Assembly (NCBI GenBank): GCA_023150275.1
Contig: JAKLLG010000005.1
Span: 1-64,000, forward strand
DNA from: Rhodocyclaceae bacterium
GTDB taxonomy: Bacteria; Pseudomonadota; Gammaproteobacteria; Burkholderiales; Rhodocyclaceae
Reading direction: 5' to 3'
Length of the DNA stretch: 64,000 nt
Both the position numbers and the translations under genes were made by a program. This document shows, piece by piece, positions 19,575 to 29,054 of the stretch; within the stretch, counting starts at the first letter, position 1, and each line of letters starts with the position of its first letter. The notes under the pieces are model-generated. The model saw only the letters and a program-made list of their open reading frames with translations. It was not told the origin of the DNA and did no database searches.

Positions 19575-20061
19575 CCGGCAGCAAGCATCGGCAGCGGCGC
19601 TTCGCGCCGGCATCGCCGCCGATGCCCTCGCGCTCGGCCGAGGCATCGACCGCTGGAGCCTCGTCTTCGCCTTTCTCGCGCTGCTCTGGATGGCCCTGCA
19701 AGCGACGTTTTCGGTAACGGGCTTGCTGTTTCTGCTCGCCTTTCTCGCCGCCGGCGCACAGAAGCTGTTCGCCCTGCGCGTCGCCTTCGACCGGCGCATT
19801 TTTGCGCGCTGGGCGGAGCGCTGGCAGCATGCGTCGCTGACCGGGCAAACGGCGGATGCGGTCGCGAACGATCTCGAGGCCTTCGATCGCGGGCTTGCTG
19901 CCGCAGGCATGCGCAAGCTTGGCGGCGAAGCGCCGCGCGGCCTCGATGACCGTATCGGTGGCGCGCTGCGCCTGTTGCGTCTCCAGTCGCTCGCCTTCGT
20001 CATCCAGTATGCGGCATCGGTGTCGGCGGCGCTGATCGCGGCGCTGCCGTTGCCCGCCTGA
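19567..20061 (+). CDS. small membrane protein of the lipid operon
   Basis: A 164-residue protein of unknown function. Two close hydrophobic helices (about 30-65) and a third C-terminal one (about 140-162) flank a charged, helical middle. It overlaps the end of the YnbD-like gene by eight bases and sits 39 bases before the acyltransferase, so it belongs to the operon. It has no counterpart that I recall in E. coli ynbABCD. Confidence 0.65.
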   Translation: MDSRQQASAAALRAGIAADALALGRGIDRWSLVFAFLALLWMALQATFSVTGLLFLLAFLAAGAQKLFALRVAFDRRIFARWAERWQHASLTGQTADAVANDLEAFDRGLAAAGMRKLGGEAPRGLDDRIGGALRLLRLQSLAFVIQYAASVSAALIAALPLPA

Positions 20062-20100
20062 ACAACTGGAAAATCGCCGGAACAGGGGATCTCAACCGCC

Positions 20101-20724
20101 ATGGCTTTCGAACATCTGATCGCATCCGGCTTGTGCGCATTCGCCAAACTCCTGACCGGCGTCCGCGCCGTATGGCGAACGACGGAGCCGCTCCCGCGGC
20201 GGCGCATCTATTTCGCGAATCATCGCAGTCATGGCGATTTCGTACTGATCTGGGCATCGCTCCCTTCCCCCCTGCGGCGACGGACAAGGCCGGTTGCCGC
20301 CGCCGACTACTGGCTGCAGGGTGGCCTGCGCCGCTACATCGCCAACCGCGTGTTCCGCGCCGTGCTGATCGAGCGCGCCGCGAAATCCGGGCGCGCCGAT
20401 CCGGTCGGACAGATGGCCGAAGCGTTGGCGGCCGGCGATTCGCTGATCATCTTTCCGGAGGGAACGCGCAACCTCGGCGATACGCTGCTGCCGTTCAAGA
20501 GCGGGCTTTACCACCTGACCCTGGCGCATCCCGATGTCGAGCTGGTGCCGGTATGGATCGAAAACCTCGGACGCGTGATGCCCAAGGGAGCCGTGGTACC
20601 GGTGCCGCTGCTGTGCTCGCTGACCTTCGGGCCGGCGCTGGCGGTCGCGGCCGGCGAAACACGCGATGCGTTCCTGGCGCGCGCCAGCGCCGCACTTCTG
20701 GCACTGGCGCCGCCGGCCGATTGA
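20101..20724 (+). CDS. PlsC-like 1-acylglycerol-phosphate acyltransferase
   Basis: A 207-residue glycerolipid acyltransferase with NHRSHGD (NHx4D catalytic box, about 40) and FPEGTRNLGD (substrate phosphate box, about 118). It would acylate lysophosphatidic acid to phosphatidic acid, the substrate of the cytidylyltransferase encoded nine bases downstream. It is the second acyltransferase in the operon, after the LplT-PlsC fusion. Specificity is uncertain. Confidence 0.86.
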   Translation: MAFEHLIASGLCAFAKLLTGVRAVWRTTEPLPRRRIYFANHRSHGDFVLIWASLPSPLRRRTRPVAAADYWLQGGLRRYIANRVFRAVLIERAAKSGRADPVGQMAEALAAGDSLIIFPEGTRNLGDTLLPFKSGLYHLTLAHPDVELVPVWIENLGRVMPKGAVVPVPLLCSLTFGPALAVAAGETRDAFLARASAALLALAPPAD

Positions 20725-20733
20725 GGAATTGAG

Positions 20734-21684
20734 ATGAGCATGAGCCTGCAGGAATCCCTGGTCGCCGTTTTCGGCGGAATCTTCGCCGTGCTTGCCGTGG
20801 CGAGTTGCATCGGCGCGCTGCTGAAATGGCGACTGGCACCCGGGGCATCGCACGCGACGGTCGACAATCTCAACTCGCGAATCCGCGCCTGGTGGGTGAT
20901 GATCCTGCTCATCGCGGGCGCCATCTGGATCGGCAAGGGCGGAATCATCGCTCTGTTCGCCTTCATTTCCTTCCAGTGCCTGCGCGAGTTCGTTTCCCTG
21001 ACGCATACCCGCCGCGGCGATCATCAGGCACTGCAGTGGAGCTTCTTTTTCTTCCTGCCGCTGCAGTACTACCTGATTGCCATCGACTGGTACGGGCTTT
21101 TCTCGATCCTCATCCCGGTCTATGCCTTCCTGCTGCTGCCGATCTGCGCCGCGCTCGGCAGTGACACGACCCGCTTTCTCGAACGCGCGGCGAAGGTGCA
21201 ATGGGGGCTGATGATCTGCGTCTACTGCCTGTCGCACGTACCGGCGCTGCTGTCGCTGGAGATCATCGATTTTGCCGGGGGCAATGTGCTGCTGATCGTC
21301 TTTCTCGTGCTCACCGTGCAATCGAGCGATGTGTTCCAGTACGTCTGGGGAAAACTGTTAGGAAAGCGCAAGATCTCCGCGGCGATATCCCCTTCGAAGA
21401 CCCTCGAGGGGCTGATCGGCGGCGTGCTGACCTCGACCGCGGTCGGTGCCGCGCTGTGGTGGATGACACCGTTCCTGCCCTGGCAGGCGGCGCTGATCGC
21501 CCTGACCATCAATGTCATGGGCTTTTTCGGCGGCTTTGTGCTCTCCGCGATCAAGCGTGACCGCGGCGTCAAGGACTGGGGCGCACTGATCGAGGGGCAC
21601 GGCGGCATGCTCGACCGCGTCGACTCGATCAGCTTTTCGGCACCGATCTTCTTTCACATCGTTCGCTACTGGTGGGTGGCGTAG
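20734..21684 (+). CDS. ynbB: phosphatidate cytidylyltransferase (YnbB-like)
   Basis: A 316-residue polytopic membrane protein of the CdsA family, making CDP-diacylglycerol from phosphatidic acid and CTP. SPSKTLEGLIGG (about 218) and the C-terminal signature SAIKRDRGVKDWGALIEGHGGMLDR (split here as SAIKRDRGVKDW and EGHGGMLDR, about 271-297) are present. E. coli YnbB is the corresponding member. It is last in the operon and supplies the substrate for the YnbA-like transferase. A separate housekeeping cdsA should exist elsewhere. Confidence 0.87.
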   Translation: MSMSLQESLVAVFGGIFAVLAVASCIGALLKWRLAPGASHATVDNLNSRIRAWWVMILLIAGAIWIGKGGIIALFAFISFQCLREFVSLTHTRRGDHQALQWSFFFFLPLQYYLIAIDWYGLFSILIPVYAFLLLPICAALGSDTTRFLERAAKVQWGLMICVYCLSHVPALLSLEIIDFAGGNVLLIVFLVLTVQSSDVFQYVWGKLLGKRKISAAISPSKTLEGLIGGVLTSTAVGAALWWMTPFLPWQAALIALTINVMGFFGGFVLSAIKRDRGVKDWGALIEGHGGMLDRVDSISFSAPIFFHIVRYWWVA

Positions 21685-21786
21685 CCCCACGATGGATCGT
21701 ATGCGATGCTGTCTCCGATTGAAGCATGCGTTGGCGCAAGCTCGATCAATGCCGTCTGAGTGAGCAACCGGGTAAAATCCGCCCCC

Positions 21787-22665
21787 ATGGAACTGCGACT
21801 CGACCAGATCAAGGAACGCCTCGATCTCTACGAAAAACTGATGCGGCTCGACAAGCCCATCGGCATCCTTTTGCTGCTGTGGCCGACGCTGTGGGGGCTG
21901 TGGTTCTCCGCGCTCGGCCAGCCGCACTGGCTGGTGGCATGGATCTTCGTGCTCGGCACCGTGCTCATGCGCTCGGCGGGGTGCGTCATCAACGATTTCG
22001 CCGACCGCAATTTCGACCCGCACGTCGAGCGCACCAGGCACCGGCCGATGGCTGCCGGCAAGGTGTCGACGAAGGAGGCGATGATCCTCTTCGCGGCGCT
22101 CGTCATCTGCGCCTTCCTGCTCATCCTGCCGCTGAAGAGCTGGCTTGTCGTCGGCCTTTCGGTACCGGCGCTCTTCCTCGCCGCGAGTTACCCCTTCACC
22201 AAGCGCTTCTTCGCGATTCCGCAGGCCTACCTCGGCATCGCCTTCGGCTTTGGCATCCCGATGGCCTATGCGGCGAATACCGGCGGCGTGCCGGCCGAAG
22301 CCTGGTGGCTGCTCGTCGCCAATATCTTCTGGGCCATCGCCTACGATACCGAGTACGCCATGGTCGACCGCGAGGACGACCTGAAGATCGGCATCAAGAC
22401 CTCGGCGATCACCTTCGGCCGCTACGACGTGGTGGCGGTGATGGCCTGCTATGTGATTGCGCTCGGTCTGCTCGCCTGGATTGGCCACGGGCTGGCAATG
22501 GGGGGGGCCTATTTTGCGGGCCTTTCCGTCGCCGCCGGCATTGCCGGTTATCACTACACGTTGATCCGCCATCGCGAACCGGCAAAATGCTTCAAGGCCT
22601 TCCTCCACAACAACTGGCTGGGAATGGCAGTGTTCGCCGGACTGGCCGTCGACTTCCTCCGCTAA
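21787..22665 (+). CDS. ubiA: 4-hydroxybenzoate octaprenyltransferase
   Basis: A 292-residue UbiA-family prenyltransferase, full length. It has two Asp-rich polyprenyl diphosphate/Mg sites: NDFADRNFD (about 68-76) and [13 protein letters not shown] (about 185-197), within about eight membrane helices. It attaches the polyprenyl chain to 4-hydroxybenzoate in ubiquinone synthesis. ATG at 21787 is preferred to the GTG at 21760; the family usually starts just before the [17 protein letters not shown] segment. Its stop overlaps the stop of the convergent kinase gene. ubiD lies two genes on. Confidence 0.94.
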   Translation: MELRLDQIKERLDLYEKLMRLDKPIGILLLLWPTLWGLWFSALGQPHWLVAWIFVLGTVLMRSAGCVINDFADRNFDPHVERTRHRPMAAGKVSTKEAMILFAALVICAFLLILPLKSWLVVGLSVPALFLAASYPFTKRFFAIPQAYLGIAFGFGIPMAYAANTGGVPAEAWWLLVANIFWAIAYDTEYAMVDREDDLKIGIKTSAITFGRYDVVAVMACYVIALGLLAWIGHGLAMGGAYFAGLSVAAGIAGYHYTLIRHREPAKCFKAFLHNNWLGMAVFAGLAVDFLR

Positions 22666-23864
22666 GCACCGCGTTCCGGCAGCGTCACGCGAAAGCGGCT
22701 GCCGCTGCCGGGCGCGCTGTGCGCCTCGATTCGCCCGCCGTGTTCGCTGACGATACCAAAACAGGTGGCGAGCCCCATGCCGGTGCCCCGGCCCGGTTCG
22801 CGGGTCGTGAAAAACGGTTCGAACACATGTGGCAGATTTTCCGGCGCGATGCCGCAGCCGTTATCGGCGATCTCCACATATTGTGTCGCCTCATCCTCGC
22901 GGCCGGTGCTGACGACGATGCGGCCGCCAGTCGCCGGTAGCGCCAACGTGGCGTTGAGCAGCAGCGCGTGCGCCACCTGGCTGAGGTGCACCGGCTGGCC
23001 GCGCAGCGGCGGCAGATCGGCGTAGCGGCGCTCGATATGCGCCGACGCCGGCAGTTTGCTGCCGATCAGGTTGATGGCGCTGTCGATGCAGTCGCAAAGC
23101 CGGCAGTTGCCCCATTCGGTTTGCCCCTCGCGCGCGAACTCGCGCAGGTCGGCGACGATCTTGCGCACCCGGTCCAGGCCATCGCGGCTTTCGTCGAGCA
23201 GTTGTGGCGCATCTTCGCGCAGGAACTCCACGTCGGCGGTGCGGAGCGCTTCGGCGAGCGCTGTCATCGCTGTCGGCGACGGCTCGGCGCAGACCGCCTC
23301 GGCTCGCGTTGCCACCGCCAGCAGCTGGTCGAGATAAGTGCGCAAGGTTTCAACGTTGGAACGCACAAAGCCGATCGGGTTGTTGATTTCGTGCGCCGTG
23401 CCCGCCGCCAGTTGGCCGATTGCCGCCAGTCGCTCGGACTGCTGCAGGCGCGACGCAAGCAGGCGGCCGGCGCTGATGTCGGAGGCGATGCCGTAATAGC
23501 CGACAAAGCGACCATCGGCAGCGAAGCGCGGCTTGCCGCTGACGCGGAACCAGACGATCTTGCCGTCTGGCCGCCGGCTCGGGTATTCGAAATTGCGGAA
23601 CGGCCGATGCGCTTCCAACAGGCGCTGGTGTTCGTCCCAGTCGACGTCACTCAAGCGTTCCCGGCCCAGGCCTTGCCAGCGCGTCTTGCCCAGCCCGCTG
23701 GCACTCGGCACACCCGTTACTTCCTCGAACTCGCGCGAAAAATAGGTGAAGCGGAAAGCCTCGTCCTGCTCCCAATACCAGTCCGACGACATCTCCGCGT
23801 AATCGCGGTAGCGTTGCGCGTCTTCGGCGAGGCGCTGTGCGGCTTCTGGCGAAAGGATTTCCAT
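22662..23864 (-). CDS. PAS-domain sensor histidine kinase
   Basis: A 400-residue soluble kinase. A PAS/PAC domain (about 15-140; [22 protein letters not shown]) precedes a dimerisation helix with the phospho-acceptor His in [12 protein letters not shown] (about 167) and an ATPase domain ([10 protein letters not shown]-box, [30 protein letters not shown]). No membrane segment is seen, so it senses a cytosolic signal. The open frame continues upstream over 500 codons antisense to ubiD, but the ATG at 23864 is the realistic start, where homology begins. No response regulator is adjacent. Confidence 0.85.
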   Translation of the reverse strand: MEILSPEAAQRLAEDAQRYRDYAEMSSDWYWEQDEAFRFTYFSREFEEVTGVPSASGLGKTRWQGLGRERLSDVDWDEHQRLLEAHRPFRNFEYPSRRPDGKIVWFRVSGKPRFAADGRFVGYYGIASDISAGRLLASRLQQSERLAAIGQLAAGTAHEINNPIGFVRSNVETLRTYLDQLLAVATRAEAVCAEPSPTAMTALAEALRTADVEFLREDAPQLLDESRDGLDRVRKIVADLREFAREGQTEWGNCRLCDCIDSAINLIGSKLPASAHIERRYADLPPLRGQPVHLSQVAHALLLNATLALPATGGRIVVSTGREDEATQYVEIADNGCGIAPENLPHVFEPFFTTREPGRGTGMGLATCFGIVSEHGGRIEAHSAPGSGSRFRVTLPERGA

Positions 23865-23957
23865 GCGCGGACTCCGAGGACGGTTGCGCCACGTGACCTG
23901 GCTCGAAAAACAAGGATAATCGCGAAATTCTGACGAAACAATAATCAATGAACGGCC

Positions 23958-25421
23958 ATGCGCTACCACGATCTCCGCGACTTCATCGCCCAACTCGAAA
24001 AGCTCGGTGAGCTGAAGCGCGTCGCCGTCGAGGTCGACCCGGTGCTCGAGATGACCGAGATCTGCGACCGCGTGCTGCGCGCCGGCGGGCCGGCGATTCT
24101 TTTCGAGAAGGCGCGGGGACACTCGGTGCCGGTGCTCGGCAACCTGTTCGGCACGCCGCGCCGCGTCGCGCTCGGCATGGGGCAGGAAAGCCTGGAAGCG
24201 CTGCGCGAGGTGGGTCGCACGCTCGCTTACCTGAAGGAACCGGAGCCGCCCAAGGGCATCAAGGATGCATGGGACAAACTCCCGATGCTGAAGCAGGTGT
24301 TGTCGATGGCGCCGAAGGTGCTGTCGTCGGCGCCGTGCCAGGAGATCGTGTGGGAAGGCAAGGACGTCGACCTCGCACGCCTGCCGATCCAGCATTGCTG
24401 GCCGGGCGATGTGGCGCCGCTGATCACCTGGGGGCTGACCATCACGCGCGGGCCGAACAAGCCAAGGCAGAATCTCGGCATCTACCGCCAGCAGGTGCTG
24501 GGGCCGAACAAGCTGATCATGCGCTGGCTGGCGCATCGCGGCGGCGCGCTCGATTTTCGCGACCACTGCCAGAAATTCCCGGGGCAGCCGTATCCCGTCG
24601 CGGTGGCGCTCGGCGCCGATCCGGCAACCATCCTCGGCGCCGTGACGCCGGTGCCGGACACGCTCTCCGAATACCAGTTCGCCGGTTTGCTGCGCGGTTC
24701 GCGCACCGAACTGGTGAAGGCCATCGGCAGTGACCTGCAGGTACCGGCCTCCGCCGAGATCGTGCTCGAAGGCGTCATCAATCCCGGCGAAACGGCGCTG
24801 GAAGGCCCCTACGGCGACCACACCGGCTACTACAACGAGCAGGCCGAATTTCCGGTATTCACCGTCCTGCGCATCACCATGCGCCGCGACCCGATCTACC
24901 ACAGCACCTACACCGGCAAGCCGCCGGACGAGCCGGCGATGCTCGGTGTCGCACTGAACGAAGTCTTCGTGCCGATCCTGCAGAAGCAGTTCCCGGAGAT
25001 CGCCGATTTCTACCTGCCGCCGGAAGGTTGCTCGTACCGGCTGGCTGTGGTCAGCATCAGGAAGCAGTACCCCGGCCACGCCAAGCGCGTGATGTTCGGC
25101 ATCTGGAGCTTCCTGCGTCAGTTCATGTACACAAAATTCATCATCGTCGTGGACGACGACATCGACATCCGCGACTGGAAGGAAGTGGTGTGGGCGATGA
25201 CGACGCGGGTCGACGCGGCACGCGACACGCTGATCGCGGACAACACGCCGATCGACTACCTCGACTTCGCGTCGCCGGTGGCCGGCCTCGGCAGCAAGAT
25301 GGGCATTGATGCCACCAACAAGTGGCCCGGCGAGACAGATCGCGAGTGGGGGCTGCCGATCACGATGGACGCCGAAGTGAAGGCGCGCGTAGACGCCTTG
25401 TGGGATTCGCTCGGATTGTGA
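23958..25421 (+). CDS. ubiD: UbiD-family 4-hydroxy-3-polyprenylbenzoate decarboxylase
   Basis: A 487-residue UbiD decarboxylase (E. coli UbiD is about 497). It starts [22 protein letters not shown] as the family does, and carries the core [31 protein letters not shown] and [10 protein letters not shown] segments. It removes the carboxylate of 3-polyprenyl-4-hydroxybenzoate in ubiquinone synthesis and needs prenylated FMN from UbiX, which is not in this window. The 93-base gap to the divergent kinase gene must hold both promoters. Confidence 0.94.
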   Translation: MRYHDLRDFIAQLEKLGELKRVAVEVDPVLEMTEICDRVLRAGGPAILFEKARGHSVPVLGNLFGTPRRVALGMGQESLEALREVGRTLAYLKEPEPPKGIKDAWDKLPMLKQVLSMAPKVLSSAPCQEIVWEGKDVDLARLPIQHCWPGDVAPLITWGLTITRGPNKPRQNLGIYRQQVLGPNKLIMRWLAHRGGALDFRDHCQKFPGQPYPVAVALGADPATILGAVTPVPDTLSEYQFAGLLRGSRTELVKAIGSDLQVPASAEIVLEGVINPGETALEGPYGDHTGYYNEQAEFPVFTVLRITMRRDPIYHSTYTGKPPDEPAMLGVALNEVFVPILQKQFPEIADFYLPPEGCSYRLAVVSIRKQYPGHAKRVMFGIWSFLRQFMYTKFIIVVDDDIDIRDWKEVVWAMTTRVDAARDTLIADNTPIDYLDFASPVAGLGSKMGIDATNKWPGETDREWGLPITMDAEVKARVDALWDSLGL

Positions 25422-25425
25422 GACT

Positions 25426-25908
25426 GTGAGCCTGCGCATCCTCCCTGTCGCGCTCGACGATGCCGCGCAGGCGGCCGCCTTCCTCGATCTGCTTGACCAC
25501 TACGCGCGCGACCCGATGGGCGGCGGCAAGGCACTGCGGCCAGAAGTGCGTGCCCGTCTGGTCGCGACGCTGCAACAGCAGGCCGGATTCCAAGGCGCGC
25601 TGGCCTGGGAGGGCGATGCCGCCGTCGGCCTGATCAACTGCTTCACCGGCTTCTCCACCTTCGCGGCGCAACCCCTCCTTAATGTGCACGACATCGTCGT
25701 TCGTCAGGATAGGCGTGCGCGTGGCATTGGCCAGGCATTGCTCGCCTGGGCCGAAGCGCGGGCGCGCAAACTCGGTTGCTGCAAGCTGACGCTGGAAGTG
25801 CTGTCGAAGAACGAACGCGCAATGGCAAGCTACCGCCGCGCCGGCTTCGCCCCTTACGAACTTGATCCGGCGGCGGGGCAGGCCCTGCTGCTACAGAAGA
25901 TACTCTGA
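25426..25908 (+). CDS. GNAT family N-acetyltransferase
   Basis: A 160-residue GCN5-type acetyltransferase. The acetyl-CoA binding motif VRQDRRARGIGQALLAWAEARARKLG (key residues R-x2-R-G-I-G) is at about 91-115, followed by the LEVLSKNERAMASYRRAGF signature. The GTG start lies four bases after the ubiD stop, so it is probably co-transcribed. Substrate unknown. Confidence 0.86.
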   Translation: MSLRILPVALDDAAQAAAFLDLLDHYARDPMGGGKALRPEVRARLVATLQQQAGFQGALAWEGDAAVGLINCFTGFSTFAAQPLLNVHDIVVRQDRRARGIGQALLAWAEARARKLGCCKLTLEVLSKNERAMASYRRAGFAPYELDPAAGQALLLQKIL

Positions 25909-25921
25909 CCGGAGATCGCGC

Positions 25922-26719
25922 ATGCCCCGCTTTGCCGCCAACCTCAGCATGCTCTTTTGCGAACTGCCGCTCGCCGAACGCTTCGCCGCCGCTGCCCGGG
26001 CCGGATTCACGGCGGTGGAAGTGCAGTTTCCCTACGAACTGCCGGCGGCACGGATTGCCGAACTGCTGCGCGAACACAAACTGCAACTCGTGTTGCACAA
26101 CCTGCCCGCCGGCGATTGGGCGGCCGGCGAGCGCGGCATTGCCTGCCATCCCGATCGCGTCGACGAATTCCGCGCCGGCGTCGCGCAGGCCATCGCCTAC
26201 GCAATGGCGCTCGGCTGTCCGCAGCTCAACTGCCTCGCCGGCATCGTGCCGGCCGGCGTGTCCGAAGCCGAGGCGCGCGCAACCTTCGTCGCCAACCTGC
26301 GCCATGCCGCGGCCGAACTGAAACGCGCCGGACTGAAGCTTCTGGTCGAACCGATCAATACCTTCGACATCCCCGGCTTCTTCGTCAGCCGCAGCGACGC
26401 GGCGCTGGCGCTGCTCGGCGAAGTCGGTGCCGACAATCTATTCCTGCAGTACGACGTCTATCACGCGCAGCGCATGGAAGGCGAACTCGGCGGCACGCTC
26501 GCCCGCCACCTGCCGCGCATCGCGCACATCCAGATCGCCGACAATCCCGGTCGGCACGAGCCGGGAACCGGTGAGATCCATTATCCGTGGCTGTTCCGCC
26601 ATCTCGACGCGCTCGGCTACGCCGGCTGGGTCGGTTGCGAGTACAAGCCGGCCACAACCACCGAGGCCGGGCTCGGCTGGCTGCGTGAGGCACTCGCCGA
26701 TCCGCTAGCCCGACGCTGA
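25922..26719 (+). CDS. hyi: hydroxypyruvate isomerase
   Basis: A 265-residue TIM-barrel (xylose isomerase-like) enzyme. Opening PRFAANLSMLFCELPLAERFAAAARAGF (the MLF.E.P segment), LVEPINTFDIPGFF, LQYDVYHAQ and IAHIQIADNPGRHEPGTGEI contain the metal-binding Glu, Asp, Gln/His residues of Hyi. It interconverts hydroxypyruvate and tartronate semialdehyde. The glycerate 2-kinase gene follows after 28 bases; tartronate semialdehyde reductase is not in the window. Confidence 0.9.
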   Translation: MPRFAANLSMLFCELPLAERFAAAARAGFTAVEVQFPYELPAARIAELLREHKLQLVLHNLPAGDWAAGERGIACHPDRVDEFRAGVAQAIAYAMALGCPQLNCLAGIVPAGVSEAEARATFVANLRHAAAELKRAGLKLLVEPINTFDIPGFFVSRSDAALALLGEVGADNLFLQYDVYHAQRMEGELGGTLARHLPRIAHIQIADNPGRHEPGTGEIHYPWLFRHLDALGYAGWVGCEYKPATTTEAGLGWLREALADPLARR

Positions 26720-26747
26720 ACCAGATCGACATTCCGGAAAACCACCC

Positions 26748-28037
26748 ATGCAGCCCCGCGAACTCCTCAACGAACTCTTCCACACCGCCCTCGCCGTCGC
26801 CTCGCCATCGCGCCGTATGCCGGAGTTTCTCGCCGAAGCGGCCGGCATGGCGCGTGGTCGCGTCATCGTGGTTGGTGCCGGCAAGGCGTCAGCGGCGATG
26901 GCGCGGGCGGTCGAGGACAACTGGCCCGGGATGAAATCGCAGCTCTCCGGGCTCGTCATCACCCGCTATGGCCACGCGGTGCCGTGCAGACACATCGAAA
27001 TCGTCGAGGCCGCGCATCCGGTGCCGGACGCGGCGGGGCGCGATGCGGCGCGGCGCCTGCTCAACGAAACGGTGGCCAATCTGACCCCGGACGATCTCGT
27101 CCTCTGCCTGATTTCCGGTGGTGGCTCGGCATTGCTCGCCCTGCCGGGCGAGGGCATCACGCTGGAAGACAAGCAGGCGCTTTCCCGCGAGCTGCTGAAT
27201 TCGGGGGCAACGATCGGCGAGATCAATTGCGTCCGCAAGCACCTCTCGGCAATCAAGGGCGGGCGTCTGGCCCTCGCGTGCCGCCCGGCGCGCATGCTGA
27301 CCCTGCTCATTTCCGACGTGCCGGGCGACGACCCCACGGTGATTGCCTCCGGCCCGACCTTGCCCGATGAGAGCACCTGCGCCGATGCGCTGGCGGTGCT
27401 GGAGAAGTACGCGATCCCGGCTTCACCGGCGATCATCGACTATCTGAAGAGTGGTCATGGCGAAACGCCAAAGCCCGACAACCCGGCTTTTTCCAAAGGG
27501 CTCGCACGCATCATCGCAACGCCGCAGATCGCGCTGGAGGCCGCTGCCGCGCGGGCGCGCGAACTTGGCTACCCGGCCCACATCCTCTCGGATGCGATCG
27601 AGGGCGAGGCGCGCGACGTGGCACTGGTGCATGCCGCTCTGGCCAGGCAGGTGGCGGCGCGCAACCAGCCCTTCGCCGCGCCCTGCGTCATTCTCTCCGG
27701 CGGCGAGACAACGGTGACGGTGCGCGGCAAGGGGCGCGGTGGCCGCAACGTCGAATTCCTGCTCGCACTGGCGCTGGCCTTGAAGGGGCATCCGGGCATC
27801 CACGCGCTTGCAGCGGATAGTGATGGCGTCGACGGCGCCGAGGAAATCGCCGGTGCAGTGATCGATCCGACAACGCTCGCCCGCGCTGCGGCTGCCGGGC
27901 TGCTGCCCGCTGCCTCGCTGGCGAACAACGATGGCCACGCCTTCTTCGAGGCGATCGGCGACTCGCTCGTCACCGGCCCGACGCTGACCAACGTCAACGA
28001 TTTTCGCGCTATCCTCGTCATGCCGCCGACGCACTGA
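26748..28037 (+). CDS. glycerate 2-kinase, MOFRL family
   Basis: A 429-residue type II glycerate kinase (GckA/TtuD-like). The N-terminal DUF4147 domain has VVGAGKASAAMARAVE (about 43-58) and LCLISGGGSALLALP (about 118). The C-terminal MOFRL domain has GKGRGGRNVEFLLALAL and ADSDGVDGAEEIAGAV. It phosphorylates D-glycerate to 2-phosphoglycerate, feeding lower glycolysis; gpmI is also in the window. Older annotations call such proteins hydroxypyruvate reductase, which the sequence does not support. Confidence 0.88.
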   Translation: MQPRELLNELFHTALAVASPSRRMPEFLAEAAGMARGRVIVVGAGKASAAMARAVEDNWPGMKSQLSGLVITRYGHAVPCRHIEIVEAAHPVPDAAGRDAARRLLNETVANLTPDDLVLCLISGGGSALLALPGEGITLEDKQALSRELLNSGATIGEINCVRKHLSAIKGGRLALACRPARMLTLLISDVPGDDPTVIASGPTLPDESTCADALAVLEKYAIPASPAIIDYLKSGHGETPKPDNPAFSKGLARIIATPQIALEAAAARARELGYPAHILSDAIEGEARDVALVHAALARQVAARNQPFAAPCVILSGGETTVTVRGKGRGGRNVEFLLALALALKGHPGIHALAADSDGVDGAEEIAGAVIDPTTLARAAAAGLLPAASLANNDGHAFFEAIGDSLVTGPTLTNVNDFRAILVMPPTH

Positions 28038-28057
28038 TCGGCATCCAGGAGCCCTCC

Positions 28058-28468
28058 ATGCAATCTCCCGTTCCCGCGCCCGATCTCGGCGGCGTTCGTC
28101 CGTCGCTGGTGCAGCTCACGCATGTCATCTACGGGCTGCACGCCTTCTCGGTGCTCACCGGCATCTTCGGCGCGGCGAGCGTGATCGGCGCCTTTCTCAT
28201 CGGCTGGCCGTCGATCATTGCCGTCATCCTCAATTACGTGAAGCGCGGCGATGTCGCCGGCACCTGGCTGGAAAGCCATTTCAGCTGGCAGATCCGCACC
28301 TTCTGGTACACCTTCCTGTGGGTCGGCATCGCCTTCGTGCTGGCGGTTTCCATCATCGGCTTCCCCTTTGCCATGGTGCTCGTCGCCGGCGTTACCGTGT
28401 GGCTGGTCTACCGCGTCGCGCGCGGCTGGATCGCGCTCTCCGGCGTCAAGCCGATGCCGATGCAGTAG
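28058..28468 (+). CDS. DUF4870-like small membrane protein
   Basis: A 136-residue protein with three or four membrane helices (YGLHAFSVLTGIFG, ASVIGAFLIGWPSIIAVIL, FWYTFLWVGIAFVL, MVLVAGVTVWLVYRV). The pattern NYVKRGDVAGTWLESHFSWQIRTFWYT between helices resembles DUF4870-type membrane proteins. It starts 20 bases after the glycerate kinase gene. Function unknown. Confidence 0.72.
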   Translation: MQSPVPAPDLGGVRPSLVQLTHVIYGLHAFSVLTGIFGAASVIGAFLIGWPSIIAVILNYVKRGDVAGTWLESHFSWQIRTFWYTFLWVGIAFVLAVSIIGFPFAMVLVAGVTVWLVYRVARGWIALSGVKPMPMQ

Positions 28469-28477
28469 GGGGGTACT

Positions 28478-29041
28478 GTGAGCGATCCACGCGTTCCCGG
28501 TGCCCGTTTCTGCCTTTACGACACGGCGGCGCTCGATGCCGTGCTCGATCGCATGGCGCGCGAGGCCTTCCCCCTGCTCGCCGGCGCCGCCGATCCGCTG
28601 CTGCTCGGCATCCTGCGCCGTGGGGCGCCGCTCGCCGAAATGCTGCAGGCGCGCCTCAAGAAGAATCACGGCCTCGATGTGCCGCGCTACGCAATGAAGC
28701 TGAAGCGCTACGGCGACGACCTGACGCTGCTGCATGCCGACACGCAACTGACCGAGAACGCCGAGTTCGCGGCGCGCGATCTTGCGGCAGCCACCGTGCT
28801 GATGGTGGATGACGTGCTCTACCAGGGGCACTCGCTGGCACGGCTGCAGGCGTATCTGATCGGCCGCGGCGCGCCGGTGATCCGCGCCGCCGTACTGGCC
28901 GACCGCTGCTGCGCGGTGCTGCCGGTGAAGGCGGATATCGTCGGCGTGCATCTGCAGATTGCGCCCGCCGACGTCGTCGAATGCAACGTGCCGCCCTACG
29001 AGGAAAGCTTCAGGATCGAGGTACTGCGGCCCGATTGTTGA
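28478..29041 (+). CDS. PyrR-like phosphoribosyltransferase
   Basis: A 187-residue type I phosphoribosyltransferase most like PyrR (uracil phosphoribosyltransferase / pyrimidine regulator): LGILRRGAPLAEML near the N-terminus, PRPP loop VLMVDDVLYQGHS at about 107, and a PyrR-type ending around VLADRCCAVLPVKADIVG. The loop reads YQGHS where PyrR usually has YTGRT, so activity or specificity may differ. The GTG start follows GGGGGTACT. No pyr biosynthesis gene is adjacent; dacB converges from the right. Confidence 0.75.
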   Translation: MSDPRVPGARFCLYDTAALDAVLDRMAREAFPLLAGAADPLLLGILRRGAPLAEMLQARLKKNHGLDVPRYAMKLKRYGDDLTLLHADTQLTENAEFAARDLAAATVLMVDDVLYQGHSLARLQAYLIGRGAPVIRAAVLADRCCAVLPVKADIVGVHLQIAPADVVECNVPPYEESFRIEVLRPDC

Positions 29042-29054
29042 GCCGGCCGGTCGA

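Noticed and set aside
23865..25439. N-terminal extension of the histidine kinase frame across ubiD
   Set aside because: The extension is antisense to ubiD; kinase homology begins at the ATG at 23864, which has its own ribosome site.
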